46,359 nucleotides of DNA, taken from positions 1 to 46,359 of the IMG/VR virus record IMGVR_UViG_3300043468_001166; one strand, given 5' to 3'. This document shows, one piece after another, positions 36,179 through 44,299 of the stretch. Each line of letters begins with the position of its first letter. Positions within the stretch are counted from its first letter, which is position 1. The stretch is from a virus. The notes under the pieces are model-generated. The model was not told the DNA's origin. It was given only the letters and a program-made list of their open reading frames with translations, and did not search any database. Position numbers and translations under genes: made by a program.

Positions 36179-36213
36179 GCTAAATAGTCTCCAAAAGCCT
36201 GACATATACAGAA
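36179..36213 (+). promoter_or_regulatory. Copy 5 of the 35-bp element (tandem, upstream)
   Basis: GCTAAAT, seven bases, AAAAGCCTGA, CATATA, CAGAA. The last pentamer departs from ATTG, making it the weakest copy. It starts 3 bases after the stop of the preceding gene and lies 53 bases before copy 6. Confidence 0.6.
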
Positions 36214-36231
36214 AATGCGGGTTTCTGCTGA

Positions 36232-36266
36232 GCTAAATATTCAGCAAAAACACGGCATATCTAGTG
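36232..36266 (+). promoter_or_regulatory. Copy 6 of the 35-bp element, before RNA B
   Basis: GCTAAAT, seven bases, AAAAACACGG, CATATC, TAGTG. RNA B's first hairpin starts at 36270, four bases downstream. Confidence 0.73.
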
Positions 36267-36267
36267 C

Positions 36268-36941
36268 TCAGCGCGCTAGCTGTCGACGGCTACGCGCTAA
36301 TTGACGTGAATTCGTTCTGAGCCTGCGCGGTGTACCATTGCTTGAACGGATGCTTCCGTGGTGATTCGAGCAGTGAGTAAAAGCTGCGCAGGCTTTTCCG
36401 TAAATACGTCCGCGGCAGGCAGTTAAGCCGCGTAGAAAACTGCCAATACACTCGACCTTCGCCTTGCGAGAATGCGGCGAACAGAATCTGCCGTCACGGG
36501 CACCATCTTTGGTGGCTCGAAAGTTGGGCGATCATCGGCCCAAAGGCGGGATAGGACGCACACTATCCGCGCTACGCGATTTGTAAATCCCAAAGTGGAA
36601 GGAGGAAATGTCGAATTCCCAAAGCAAGGAATTCCGTAGCAGGCTGTGTAAGACTGCGCAAAAAGCATTTCCAAGCGCCCCGGACCGCTAGCTCAAACAC
36701 AACGACGCTAGAAGAGGGTTCGGTACCGGATGGGCCGGTCGTGATTCATAGCATAAACCTGCGTTTGTTACTTTGGTCGGCCAACCAAATAATAAACAAA
36801 GGCGCTACTGCAGTCGGTCGTACAACTGACTGTAGAGTAATCGCGTGACTGATGAGGATAGCAAACACGTAGTTGGGGAACTCGTAGCAGGTTAGCGTCT
36901 GCTGCGATGCTTCTTCCCAAAGGTGGTGCCCGTGACGGCAG
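36268..36941 (+). ncRNA. RNA B: ~0.67-kb structured non-coding RNA candidate
   Basis: No gene fills this 800-base gap. A 5' hairpin (AGCGCGCTAGC 36270-36280 with 36289-36298) begins at the promoter exit. AGCCTGCGC (36320-36328) pairs with 36386-36394, with TGCTTGAA/TTCGAGCA and CGGA/TCCG inside. CGCGGC 36411/GCCGCG 36427 and GGCAGTT 36418/AACTGCC 36438 interleave as an H-type pseudoknot. The 18 bases 36488-36505 are exactly complementary to 36924-36941, and 36506-36508 extend the pairing to 36921-36923. Inside lie GGATAG/CTATCC, GAATTCC/GGAATTC, GTAGCAG 36884/CTGCTGC 36899 and others. A long RNA like ROOL or GOLLD is the closest analogy; family not confirmed. Confidence 0.75.
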
Positions 36942-36976
36942 TTGTTAGTTTAACCCCTAAGAAAGGATGGACTCTC

Positions 36977-37192
36977 ATGTTGTTTATTGGAATGCTCGGT
37001 GCGGTGTTCGTGCTCGGTGCGGTTGCTGGGACCATCAGCGACATGGTCAATACCGAAAAGCCTAAAATGGCCACCACGTTTACTCGTGTTTCGACCAAGG
37101 TCACGAGCGGTATCGTCGACGTGGACCCGAATGGCAACATCATCAGGATCACCGACGCCTCCGGGCGCGTGGTCTATGAGGAGGGGGCTTAA
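36977..37192 (+). CDS. Small membrane protein (71 aa)
   Basis: ATG 36977 fits GAAAGGA about 9 bases upstream and leaves the RNA B closing helix outside the gene. One hydrophobic segment (LFIGMLGAVFVLGAVAGTIS) is followed by a soluble tail (ITDASGRVVYEEGA). It lies right after RNA B, so RNA B may be its mRNA leader or processed from it. Confidence 0.66.
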   Translation: MLFIGMLGAVFVLGAVAGTISDMVNTEKPKMATTFTRVSTKVTSGIVDVDPNGNIIRITDASGRVVYEEGA

Positions 37193-37220
37193 CGCCCTTT
37201 CTTTTAGCTATCAGCGCCCA

Positions 37221-37255
37221 CCTAAATTAAACACAAAAGCCCGTCATATTTATTG
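37221..37255 (+). promoter_or_regulatory. Copy 7 of the 35-bp promoter-like element
   Basis: CCTAAAT (one change), seven bases, AAAAGCCCGT, CATATT, TATTG. Box AGCTATCAGCGC at 37206-37217 precedes it. Gene 37313 starts 58 bases downstream. Confidence 0.7.
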
Positions 37256-37312
37256 TTGTACGACATAGCTGCCAGTGTCGGCAGTTTATTTTCATCAAAG
37301 GAGGACCCGATC

Positions 37313-37759
37313 GTGTCAAAGACCGTTAAAAAAAAGCGCCCTGCTGAGTCGCTCCACGTACGCTATATGGGTGTCGATTCCCGTATCGCTGAAATTCGTG
37401 GCCACATCGTCAAAATGTGCGCTGCCATTGACGACATCGAGGCACGGCACAAGGAACACGGCGAAGTTCCCGACGAGCACTTGTCGTGGTTGAACTCGTT
37501 TATCGATAACCTCGATGACACGATGTACCATCACAAGCTGATCTCCGTTAAAAAGCCGCCTAGCCATGGTGTTATTGTCAAAAAGCGCACGGAATACTAC
37601 GACCGCCGCTGGAAGAAACGGATGGCCATGCTCACCAAGTCGCTCAACACGATGTCGCGGAAAATCAAAAGCGCCTTCGATAACTTCCCGCCCGAAATCG
37701 AATCGCGGCTCACCGCGCTTGAGAGCACTGTCCCTGACATCGATAACAGTGATGACTGA
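37313..37759 (+). CDS. Basic helical protein (148 aa)
   Basis: GTG 37313 chosen for AAAGGAGG 8 bases upstream. Helical and basic at the N-terminus (SKTVKKKRPAESLHVRYMG), with a middle amphipathic helix (IRGHIVKMCAAIDDIEARHK) and an acidic C-terminus. No domain is recognised. Followed by a strong terminator. Confidence 0.68.
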   Translation: MSKTVKKKRPAESLHVRYMGVDSRIAEIRGHIVKMCAAIDDIEARHKEHGEVPDEHLSWLNSFIDNLDDTMYHHKLISVKKPPSHGVIVKKRTEYYDRRWKKRMAMLTKSLNTMSRKIKSAFDNFPPEIESRLTALESTVPDIDNSDD

Positions 37760-37765
37760 TTTTTC

Positions 37766-37797
37766 GGGGGTGTGCAAACGCGCGCCCCCTTTTTTTA
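37766..37797 (+). terminator. Intrinsic terminator
   Basis: GGGGG (37766-37770) with inner GTGC/GCGC pairs with CCCCC (37785-37789), followed by seven T. Then box AACTATCAGCGC at 37797-37808. Confidence 0.85.
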
Positions 37798-37847
37798 ACT
37801 ATCAGCGCTCCGTTGCCATTCTATTCCCTTTTTGTCACAATATTCGT

Positions 37848-38921
37848 ATGCCATTCAAATCTGAAAAGCAGCGTCGTTTTCTCTGGGCCTCGCATCCCGA
37901 TATAGCGAAGCGGTGGGCGCACGAATACCCCGAATCAAACAAAGGCCTGCCTATGTACGCGCACAAGAAGAAAGACGAGAAAGAGGCCGCATTAACAGCA
38001 ATTCACAGTTACGTGAATAAACTTAACAATTTGTTAATATTGCCACATACCGTACAAAACAAGGCTTTTTCGAAAGTTGCCAATTCAAAGCAGACATATA
38101 TTGAGATTCCCCACAGCGAAAAGCCAACGTACGCTGGGGAAGAACGGGAGAAAAACCCCGAACATCGCCCAGACTTTGATGTCACGCAATCAGGCACAGA
38201 ACAGCCTAAAAAACGCCAAGAAAACGCAATTAACTCGCTTCTCAAGAAGATCGCTTTGGTCGTAGGGCCCAACATCAGAAAGATAAAAGAAGAGCAAGAC
38301 GCTGCGCTGGAAGGCCGCGAACCCGCCTACGTGCCGACAAACGCGGACGTAAAGCGCTATCCCGTCGCGACAACGGGAATTATGCCGCCCATGGGCTCGC
38401 AACCACAGCCACAACAGCAAGCGCCGGTCAAGCAACCGCAGTCTCGCCCTTCTGCGCCCCCTGTCGGAAACGGTAGCAGCACGCAATCTCGTCCCATTCA
38501 GTCTTTAGGCGGCTTGTCTGTAAAAAACGAACTCACCGGAAACTCGGGTTCTGCTGGCGGACGTAATCCGGGCGCAGGTATCAAAACGTCAAGCAGTCCA
38601 GCGTGGCAACGAAGCGCTGGTAAAAATGACGAAGGCGGCTTAAACGCCAAAGGTCGCGCCAGCTACAACAACGCTACGGGCGGCAATCTCAAAGCCCCCG
38701 TGACCGAGTCCAGCCCCAAAGGCGATCGGGCAAAGCGCCAGAACTCATTTTGTTCGCGGATGTGCGGTATGAAAAAACATGAGACTGGCAGCAAGACCAA
38801 GAAAGACCCCGATTCCCGCATCAATAAAGCTTTGCGTAAATGGAACTGCAAGTGCAGCAGTGTCAATGGTCTAGTTGAAATGCTGCGTAATTCGCGTTTT
38901 GCCGGCCCCCAATCCCGATAA
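37848..38921 (+). CDS. DUF6321-like phage protein
   Basis: 357 residues from ATG 37848. N-terminus (MPFKSEKQRRFLWASHPDIA, then RWAHEYP) is a common phage motif. The middle is Pro/Gln-rich and disordered. C-terminus has RAKRQNSFCSRMCGMKKH, then DPDSRINKALRKWNCKC, which matches the DUF6321-type Cys motif often seen in large-phage proteins. The N-terminal and C-terminal modules are joined by a long linker. Function unknown; possibly virion-packaged. Confidence 0.72.
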   Translation: MPFKSEKQRRFLWASHPDIAKRWAHEYPESNKGLPMYAHKKKDEKEAALTAIHSYVNKLNNLLILPHTVQNKAFSKVANSKQTYIEIPHSEKPTYAGEEREKNPEHRPDFDVTQSGTEQPKKRQENAINSLLKKIALVVGPNIRKIKEEQDAALEGREPAYVPTNADVKRYPVATTGIMPPMGSQPQPQQQAPVKQPQSRPSAPPVGNGSSTQSRPIQSLGGLSVKNELTGNSGSAGGRNPGAGIKTSSSPAWQRSAGKNDEGGLNAKGRASYNNATGGNLKAPVTESSPKGDRAKRQNSFCSRMCGMKKHETGSKTKKDPDSRINKALRKWNCKCSSVNGLVEMLRNSRFAGPQSR

Positions 38922-38993
38922 TTTGGTAATTGTTAACAATGCCTGTTATGTTAAATAGGCAAATACGGTAGCGATTACCCCGAGGACCGCGTC

Positions 38994-39338
38994 ATGCGTT
39001 ACTGGCTGGCATTCATTCTGAGCCTATTCGGCGCCCTAAGCTGGGCTGACGAACTAATCATCTTTCACATGCCCGGCTGCCGCCCCTGCGCGCAGCTTAA
39101 GCAGGTCCTAGACGAAAACCCTGAGCTTGTTCAGGGTTTTACTGTTTCACGCATTGATATTCTGGCGGATACCCAAAGCGCTGAGATATTTCGTGTCTCG
39201 TCTGTACCCACCGTGGTGCGACTAGACGCAAAAGACCGCGAAATCGCCCGCTCGGTTGGTTTCATGAACCGAAAAGAACTCGCCCACTGGCTTGATAATC
39301 CTTCGACGACCCGCAGTTTCCGTCGAACCCGCCGCTAA
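38994..39338 (+). CDS. Secreted thioredoxin-like protein
   Basis: 114 residues with a signal peptide (RYWLAFILSLFGALSWA). The active site PGCRPC (C29, C32) sits in a strand-helix context, and SVPTVV gives the cis-proline loop. It probably works as an exported disulfide oxidoreductase. This suits the Cys-rich fibre proteins at 19493 and 20894. Confidence 0.82.
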   Translation: MRYWLAFILSLFGALSWADELIIFHMPGCRPCAQLKQVLDENPELVQGFTVSRIDILADTQSAEIFRVSSVPTVVRLDAKDREIARSVGFMNRKELAHWLDNPSTTRSFRRTRR

Positions 39339-39411
39339 TTACGTGCTCGTAACTGCATGGAAAGTGAGTAGAACTGGCTTTATGTAAACACACTCTTGTT
39401 ATAGGTGACCC

Positions 39412-40329
39412 ATGCATGGACGCATTTTCACGGTACTCCTACGTACCTTTTTCTTTTTTTTAGCTATTAGCGCTGGTGTAAACATCTGCGCCGGCACTCG
39501 TGACCCCAATACGCCAGACGCCCGATACCTCGAATTCGGACAAAAGTTCCCGAATGTGGTGAGCGTCAAAGCCCTGCGTGTTGAAGGCGTTGACGATATT
39601 ATGCAAATTCAGGAGCTGGATTTAAGCCCTGATAGCAAAGAAAAAGGCATCAAAGTTTCTTTCCAATTCGGCTCGGCTGTCGTCATTCGGCCCAATTGGC
39701 TTCTGACCGCGGGGCATGTCGTCAAAGGCGCGCCGCTTGTGCTGGCTGTCACAGATGACAAGTCAGAGCACAAGCTGCACAAGATCATTGTCCACCCGCG
39801 CTTCGAAGACGAGGACTTTGGCTTTCACGATCTAGCGCTGTGCTACTCGGCTAAAGCATTTGAGATGGCGTTTTATCCTGAGCTGTACACCAAGCTGGAC
39901 GAGGTTGGCGCGGCTATTACTATTGCTGGCTATGGCACGACCGGGACTTTCAATACTGGCGCAACTGGCGAAGACCACCAAAAGCGTGGCGGCCATAACA
40001 GAATAGACTCCAGCGAGCGCACTATTCTTATCTGCACGCCCAGTATCCAGCACGATAAGTTTCCACTGGAGTTCATGATCGCCCCGGGAGATTCTGGCGG
40101 CGGTATGTTTATTGGTAACAAACTAGCTGGTATTAATTCGTTCCTAATGGCCCGGGATAAGAAACCTAATGGTTCTTACACGGACGAATCGGCTTTTACG
40201 CGAATTAGTCTGTACCACGAGTGGATTGAAGAACAGATTGCTTTGCACGAACTAGCCATTGCGAGCAAAAGCACCATGGCGCCTGACTTGGACAAGATCA
40301 CGCCGATTCTTACGGGAGTTGCGCCATGA
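39412..40329 (+). CDS. Secreted trypsin-like serine protease
   Basis: 305 residues with a signal peptide ending near residue 28 (FFFFLAISAGVNICAG). Catalytic triad: H102 in LLTAGHVV, D140 in GFHDLALC, S228 in GDSGGG. It would cleave peptides outside the cytoplasm, for example in cell-envelope breach or host-protein cleavage. Its signal-peptide DNA contains the box TTTTAGCTATTAGCGC found elsewhere in intergenic sites. Its stop overlaps the next ATG. Confidence 0.85.
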   Translation: MHGRIFTVLLRTFFFFLAISAGVNICAGTRDPNTPDARYLEFGQKFPNVVSVKALRVEGVDDIMQIQELDLSPDSKEKGIKVSFQFGSAVVIRPNWLLTAGHVVKGAPLVLAVTDDKSEHKLHKIIVHPRFEDEDFGFHDLALCYSAKAFEMAFYPELYTKLDEVGAAITIAGYGTTGTFNTGATGEDHQKRGGHNRIDSSERTILICTPSIQHDKFPLEFMIAPGDSGGGMFIGNKLAGINSFLMARDKKPNGSYTDESAFTRISLYHEWIEEQIALHELAIASKSTMAPDLDKITPILTGVAP

Positions 40330-40964
40330 AAAAGCCCGTCAAGCAGCTCGTATACGAACTTCGGCGCTGGGTGCACGCACCTAATGCAGTTTCAGCACAG
40401 GACATGCTGGACGAGGCTGCTGACAGGCTGGAAGAGCTTGCCCACGACAGCGACAAGTTCTGGCGCATGGCTGAACGCTGCAAAGAGAACTACATGGCGG
40501 CGACAAAAGAAAATGCGCAGTTTCGCCGGGCGCTGTACAGCCAGCCAGCGTTAATTCGTTTAGACGCCCCACAAGTAGCTGATTTGAACAAACTCATTGA
40601 ACTTCACAACGACGCTCGGGCTAAGAAGAGCTGGTTTCGGCCACTGCGGGCATTGACCAAAAGCGCGGCCCTGACTGAGTACGCCCAGCGCCACGCATTC
40701 AAGATGGCCGATGGCGGCTGGCTGCGGCACTCTTCTATGGACAATGTGCTCAAACTAGGATTTACAGCAGCCGGCGAGAATATTGCGTGGGGTCAGAATT
40801 CAGAAGAAAGCGTCTTAAATTCGTGGCTGTGGTCGTACGGGCACAGGGCCAATATTCTCAGCAGCAAATACGACAGTATCGGCTGTGGCGCACGCAAAGA
40901 TAAAGCTGGTCGGTTATACTGGTGCGTAGTGTTCGGCAAGTTAAAGCCGCAGTCCGCCAGTTAA
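40326..40964 (+). CDS. CAP-domain protein
   Basis: 212 residues. CAP (SCP/PR-1-like) core at about 85-205: LTEYAQRHAFKMA, LRHSSM, GENIAWGQ, VLNSWLWSYGHRANILS, GCG and YWCVVFGK. An N-terminal helical part (AADRLEELAHDSDKFWRMAE) precedes it. No signal peptide is visible, unlike its neighbours. CAP domains bind lipids or sterols or act as peptidase-like; the role in a phage is unknown. Confidence 0.8.
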   Translation: MKKPVKQLVYELRRWVHAPNAVSAQDMLDEAADRLEELAHDSDKFWRMAERCKENYMAATKENAQFRRALYSQPALIRLDAPQVADLNKLIELHNDARAKKSWFRPLRALTKSAALTEYAQRHAFKMADGGWLRHSSMDNVLKLGFTAAGENIAWGQNSEESVLNSWLWSYGHRANILSSKYDSIGCGARKDKAGRLYWCVVFGKLKPQSAS

Positions 40965-40992
40965 TTTACGCCGATTTAACGAGCTAGCGCCA

Positions 40993-41076
40993 ATGATGTA
41001 CCGAGACATACCCCGGCTAATTCGGCTCGTGATTCTTTTTGGGATACTGGTCTGGCTTGTGGGGGCGACTCTATGA
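40993..41076 (+). CDS. Single-helix membrane peptide (27 aa)
   Basis: Starts at ATG 40993 (a second ATG follows at 40996). 27 residues with one hydrophobic segment (LIRLVILFGILVWLVGA). The stop overlaps the start of the helicase gene by 4 bases, the best sign that it is real. Weak ribosome site. Confidence 0.42.
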   Translation: MMYRDIPRLIRLVILFGILVWLVGATL

Positions 41077-43019
41077 CCACAGCAGCAGGTATGTTCTATG
41101 GCGGCAGCGCGCTAAACAAAGCAGCCGAACTCGTACCAGACGTCCAGTTACAAGACCACCAGCAGCGCATTGCAGACCGTATCTCGGGCGATGACCCCAG
41201 ACTGCTTGTGTATCACGGACTGGGCTCTGGCAAGTCCCTGTCAGCTCTGGCAGCAGCTGAGAAAGCCCGCACAGAACAGGGCGGCGAATATGGCGTCGTC
41301 GTACCAGCCAGCCTCAAGGGCAACTTCGAGAAGGAGATCGCCAAGTTCACGCGCGACTCGAACCCGGAAGTCATGAGCTACACGGGCTTGGGCATGGGCA
41401 AGGATTTTACGAATAATCCCGACACGCTGGTGATGGACGAAGCAGCTCGGCTAAGAAATCCCACAGCCGCGAGCACATCTGCCGCTATGCGCGCAGCCCA
41501 GAAAGCCAAAAGACTGGTCCTGCTCACAGGCACGCCGATCACCAATGAGCCGAGTGATATCGCCAGCTTGCTGTCTATGCTGCACAACAAACAAATCACG
41601 CCGCAGCAATTTGATCAGCAGTTTGTAAGCGAGAAGAAAGTTCGGCCGGGTATCTTAGCGTGGTTGCGTGGCATAAAGCCCGGTATGAAGCCAGTTATCA
41701 AGAACGAAAGCAAGCTGCGCGCATTGCTAGAGGGCAAAGTCGATTACTTACCCAGCAAAACACCTGAAGGCGTAAACGTTAACGAAGAAGTCGTGCGTGT
41801 GCCGCTGTCAGCCGAACAGCAGCGTATCCAGAAGGCTATTCGGACCAAGATTCCGCCGGGCTTTCTCTGGAAACTGGACCAAGAGTTCCCGCTGTCGCGC
41901 GATGAGCTGGCGAAACTAAACAGCTTTATGACTGGTCTGCGCCAAGTGAGTCTAAGTACACAGCCGTTTCGAGCTGACAAAGACATGTACCGCGCGTATT
42001 CTCAGTCCAGCAAATTACAGAAAGCCATGGCAGACTTGCAGGAGACGCTCAAGAGTGATCCGCGCAAGAAGGCTATTATCTACTCTAACTTCATTGACGC
42101 TGGATTAAATCCATATGCTGCGGCGTTAGAGAAGAACAAGATTCCCCACGCGTTCTTCCACGGCGGCATGCCCGTCAAAGCGCGTCAGCAGGCACTCAAG
42201 CAGTACAACGAAGGCAAGCTCAAGGCGCTCTTGCTCGGCCCCGCAGCAGCCGAAGGTATCTCGACTAAGGGCACCAGTCTCATTCAGCTTCTGGACCCGC
42301 ACTGGAACGAAGCACGCAGTCAGCAAGCTCGTGGTCGTGGTCTGCGCTTTGACTCCCACGAGGGCCTGCCCGAAGAGCTGCGCAACGTAGCTGTCCGGCG
42401 ATATCTTAGCTCGTCAGAAAATCCGGGCATTGTTGGCAAATACTTGCTGGGCAGAAAGCGTGAACGCACCGGTGACGAAGTGCTGGAAAGACTCACGGCA
42501 GAGAAAGAACAGTTTAATGACGTGTTCCGCAACTTACTCCGCGAAGTCGGCAGCGAGAAGCAAAGTGACGAAGCGCCGCCAATAGCGAAAAAAAAGAAGC
42601 CGGTACCCGCGTTCACACCTGACTTTACGCCAGAACAGCTTGAAGAACTGGGCGTCTATAACTCGCTGTACCGCGGCATTGGCCCCCGTCTGGCTAGCTT
42701 GGGCGAATGGAAACCAGAGTGGGTGAATCCTGTCGACCCCAAAGGCTGGGCGCAGTGGTACAAGCGTTATTCTGGTGGCCGGAGATTAGGCGACGAAGAT
42801 GAGCGTCAAATCAAGCGCTGGGCCAATTTTAAGTCCCGTCACGGCGGCCCATTTGTTAAAAAACCCACGCCTCGCCGCGGTTGGGCGCTGCAGAACTGGG
42901 GGATTGATCCTAGCCTGCTCGTTCCCGAAGAAGAATCTGATAAAATCAAAACCATGCTGCAGAACTATGCTGTTAAACAAACGGCAAAGCATGTAGCGAA
43001 TACAACGCCGGAACAGTAA
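41073..43019 (+). CDS. SF2 helicase, SNF2-like, with C-terminal DUF5824-type module
   Basis: 648 residues. Walker A GLGSGKS at 49-55, motif II DEAA at 122-125, motif III TGTP at 152-155, and motif VI-like QARGRGLRFDS near 417. Between them a C-terminal helicase lobe (AIIYSNF, FFHGGMPVKAR). After ~510 a separate module reads LGEWKPEWVNPVDPKGWAQW, then RRLGDEDERQIKRW and RHGGPFVKKPT. This is seen in giant virus/phage proteins (DUF5824-like). It may remodel DNA or RNA during packaging or replication; fusion to the extra module is unusual. Confidence 0.85.
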   Translation: MTTAAGMFYGGSALNKAAELVPDVQLQDHQQRIADRISGDDPRLLVYHGLGSGKSLSALAAAEKARTEQGGEYGVVVPASLKGNFEKEIAKFTRDSNPEVMSYTGLGMGKDFTNNPDTLVMDEAARLRNPTAASTSAAMRAAQKAKRLVLLTGTPITNEPSDIASLLSMLHNKQITPQQFDQQFVSEKKVRPGILAWLRGIKPGMKPVIKNESKLRALLEGKVDYLPSKTPEGVNVNEEVVRVPLSAEQQRIQKAIRTKIPPGFLWKLDQEFPLSRDELAKLNSFMTGLRQVSLSTQPFRADKDMYRAYSQSSKLQKAMADLQETLKSDPRKKAIIYSNFIDAGLNPYAAALEKNKIPHAFFHGGMPVKARQQALKQYNEGKLKALLLGPAAAEGISTKGTSLIQLLDPHWNEARSQQARGRGLRFDSHEGLPEELRNVAVRRYLSSSENPGIVGKYLLGRKRERTGDEVLERLTAEKEQFNDVFRNLLREVGSEKQSDEAPPIAKKKKPVPAFTPDFTPEQLEELGVYNSLYRGIGPRLASLGEWKPEWVNPVDPKGWAQWYKRYSGGRRLGDEDERQIKRWANFKSRHGGPFVKKPTPRRGWALQNWGIDPSLLVPEEESDKIKTMLQNYAVKQTAKHVANTTPEQ

Positions 43020-43020
43020 A

Positions 43021-44292
43021 ATGCCGCCGTTTGTATACCGTAGTTTAAAAGACTTCATGCGCGCGTCAGCTACGGCTCAGACGCGCCAAGAGCTTTTACA
43101 AAAACTCATAACCACCGCCGCAAAACGTAAAGCCCAATTCCACGTCGACGCCACTGACGCACGACTTGTCACATCTCCGGAGACTTTTGGCATGAACCTC
43201 AGCAAACAAATCATGAATAAGCAAGCCAACATGGCCCTGCTTCGACAAATTCTCAGCCCGGCGATGAAGCAACTGCAAACAGGTGCCGCAAAAACAATGG
43301 GCGGCTTGAAGACTTACGGCAAACGGCTTATGGGCGATTCAACCGTGCGACCGATTCGTAACCGCATTAATGTAATAAAGGACGTAGAGCGTGATTTGGC
43401 GCATAATATTCCCAACCCAAAAAACGTAGCGGTAAACAGCTTGCGTTACAACCCGCGCGCGGTTGGTAATCCAACGCAAGCTGTGGCAGATGCGCGACGG
43501 GCCCGAAATATTGGCTTTGAAGCGTACAAAGATTTAAACACGCAAAGTTTGGACTCGTATGACGCGTTGTTTAAAGAATTGGAAGCTATCCGCAGGACAC
43601 GCCTGTATACAGGTGGCGCCGTTTCCGGGGCCACGCTTGGCGTTATTGGCGACGCGGCATTAAAGAACACTGCCGGCACCAAGCAATCCATGACTATGCC
43701 GCAGCCGTCGTCACGCGGCCAGACTAAGAAAGTACAAATGCCCGAAGCAAGCCTAACTAAACCGGACTGCGATCCGGAAGGAGTTCAGATGAGTAACAAC
43801 AAGCAAGCGTTTATGGGTCTCGGCGCATTAGCCGGTATGGCAACGGCCCCGAACAAAGAAGAAGAGGACCTCTCGATTGGCCGCGGTGCGTTGCGTGGTG
43901 CCGGCACAGCTTTAGGTGCTAGTGCTGGTGCTGGTATTGGCGGAATTGGCGGAGCTGGTATTGGCGCAATTGGTGGCGGGCTACTAGGCGCACTTGCAGG
44001 CGCATTTGGAAAGAAGCCAGTTGGACCCGGTCGTCATACCTTGTTGCCTTTAGGTCAACGTGTCGCCAATGGTGCGGTCGCCGGCGGTGGCCTCGGCGCT
44101 CTTGCTGGTATTCCCGCCGGCGCGATTTATGGGGGCATCAAGGGCAACAAGGCTACCAAAGCCCTGCTCGACAAGAGCGCCCCGATTAGCGAAAAGAAGA
44201 AAGACAAGAAAGACGACAAAGAAGACGACAAGGAAGTGAAAGAAGCTGCTGCTGTCGTACTTGCTCAGCTGAAACGCAATCACAACAAGTGA
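43021..44292 (+). CDS. Probable virion/internal protein with glycine zippers
   Basis: 423 residues. Residues ~57-72 (TFGMNLSKQIMNKQAN) carry an FG...Q..KQ motif shared with the proteins at 44300 and 46275. Two regions are Gly/Ala-rich (AGAGIGGIGGAGIGAIGGG near 305-325), suggesting glycine-zipper membrane segments. A highly charged Lys/Asp stretch follows (KKDKKDDKEDDKEVKE). An in-frame ATG at 43789 has GGAAGGAG upstream and may give a second shorter product (168 residues). Confidence 0.72.
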   Translation: MPPFVYRSLKDFMRASATAQTRQELLQKLITTAAKRKAQFHVDATDARLVTSPETFGMNLSKQIMNKQANMALLRQILSPAMKQLQTGAAKTMGGLKTYGKRLMGDSTVRPIRNRINVIKDVERDLAHNIPNPKNVAVNSLRYNPRAVGNPTQAVADARRARNIGFEAYKDLNTQSLDSYDALFKELEAIRRTRLYTGGAVSGATLGVIGDAALKNTAGTKQSMTMPQPSSRGQTKKVQMPEASLTKPDCDPEGVQMSNNKQAFMGLGALAGMATAPNKEEEDLSIGRGALRGAGTALGASAGAGIGGIGGAGIGAIGGGLLGALAGAFGKKPVGPGRHTLLPLGQRVANGAVAGGGLGALAGIPAGAIYGGIKGNKATKALLDKSAPISEKKKDKKDDKEDDKEVKEAAAVVLAQLKRNHNK

Positions 44293-44299
44293 GTTGACT

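Noticed and set aside
36849-36866. Hammerhead-like CTGATGAG segment in RNA B
   Set aside because: The GAAA partner and flanking helices are missing, so a self-cleaving ribozyme is not supported.
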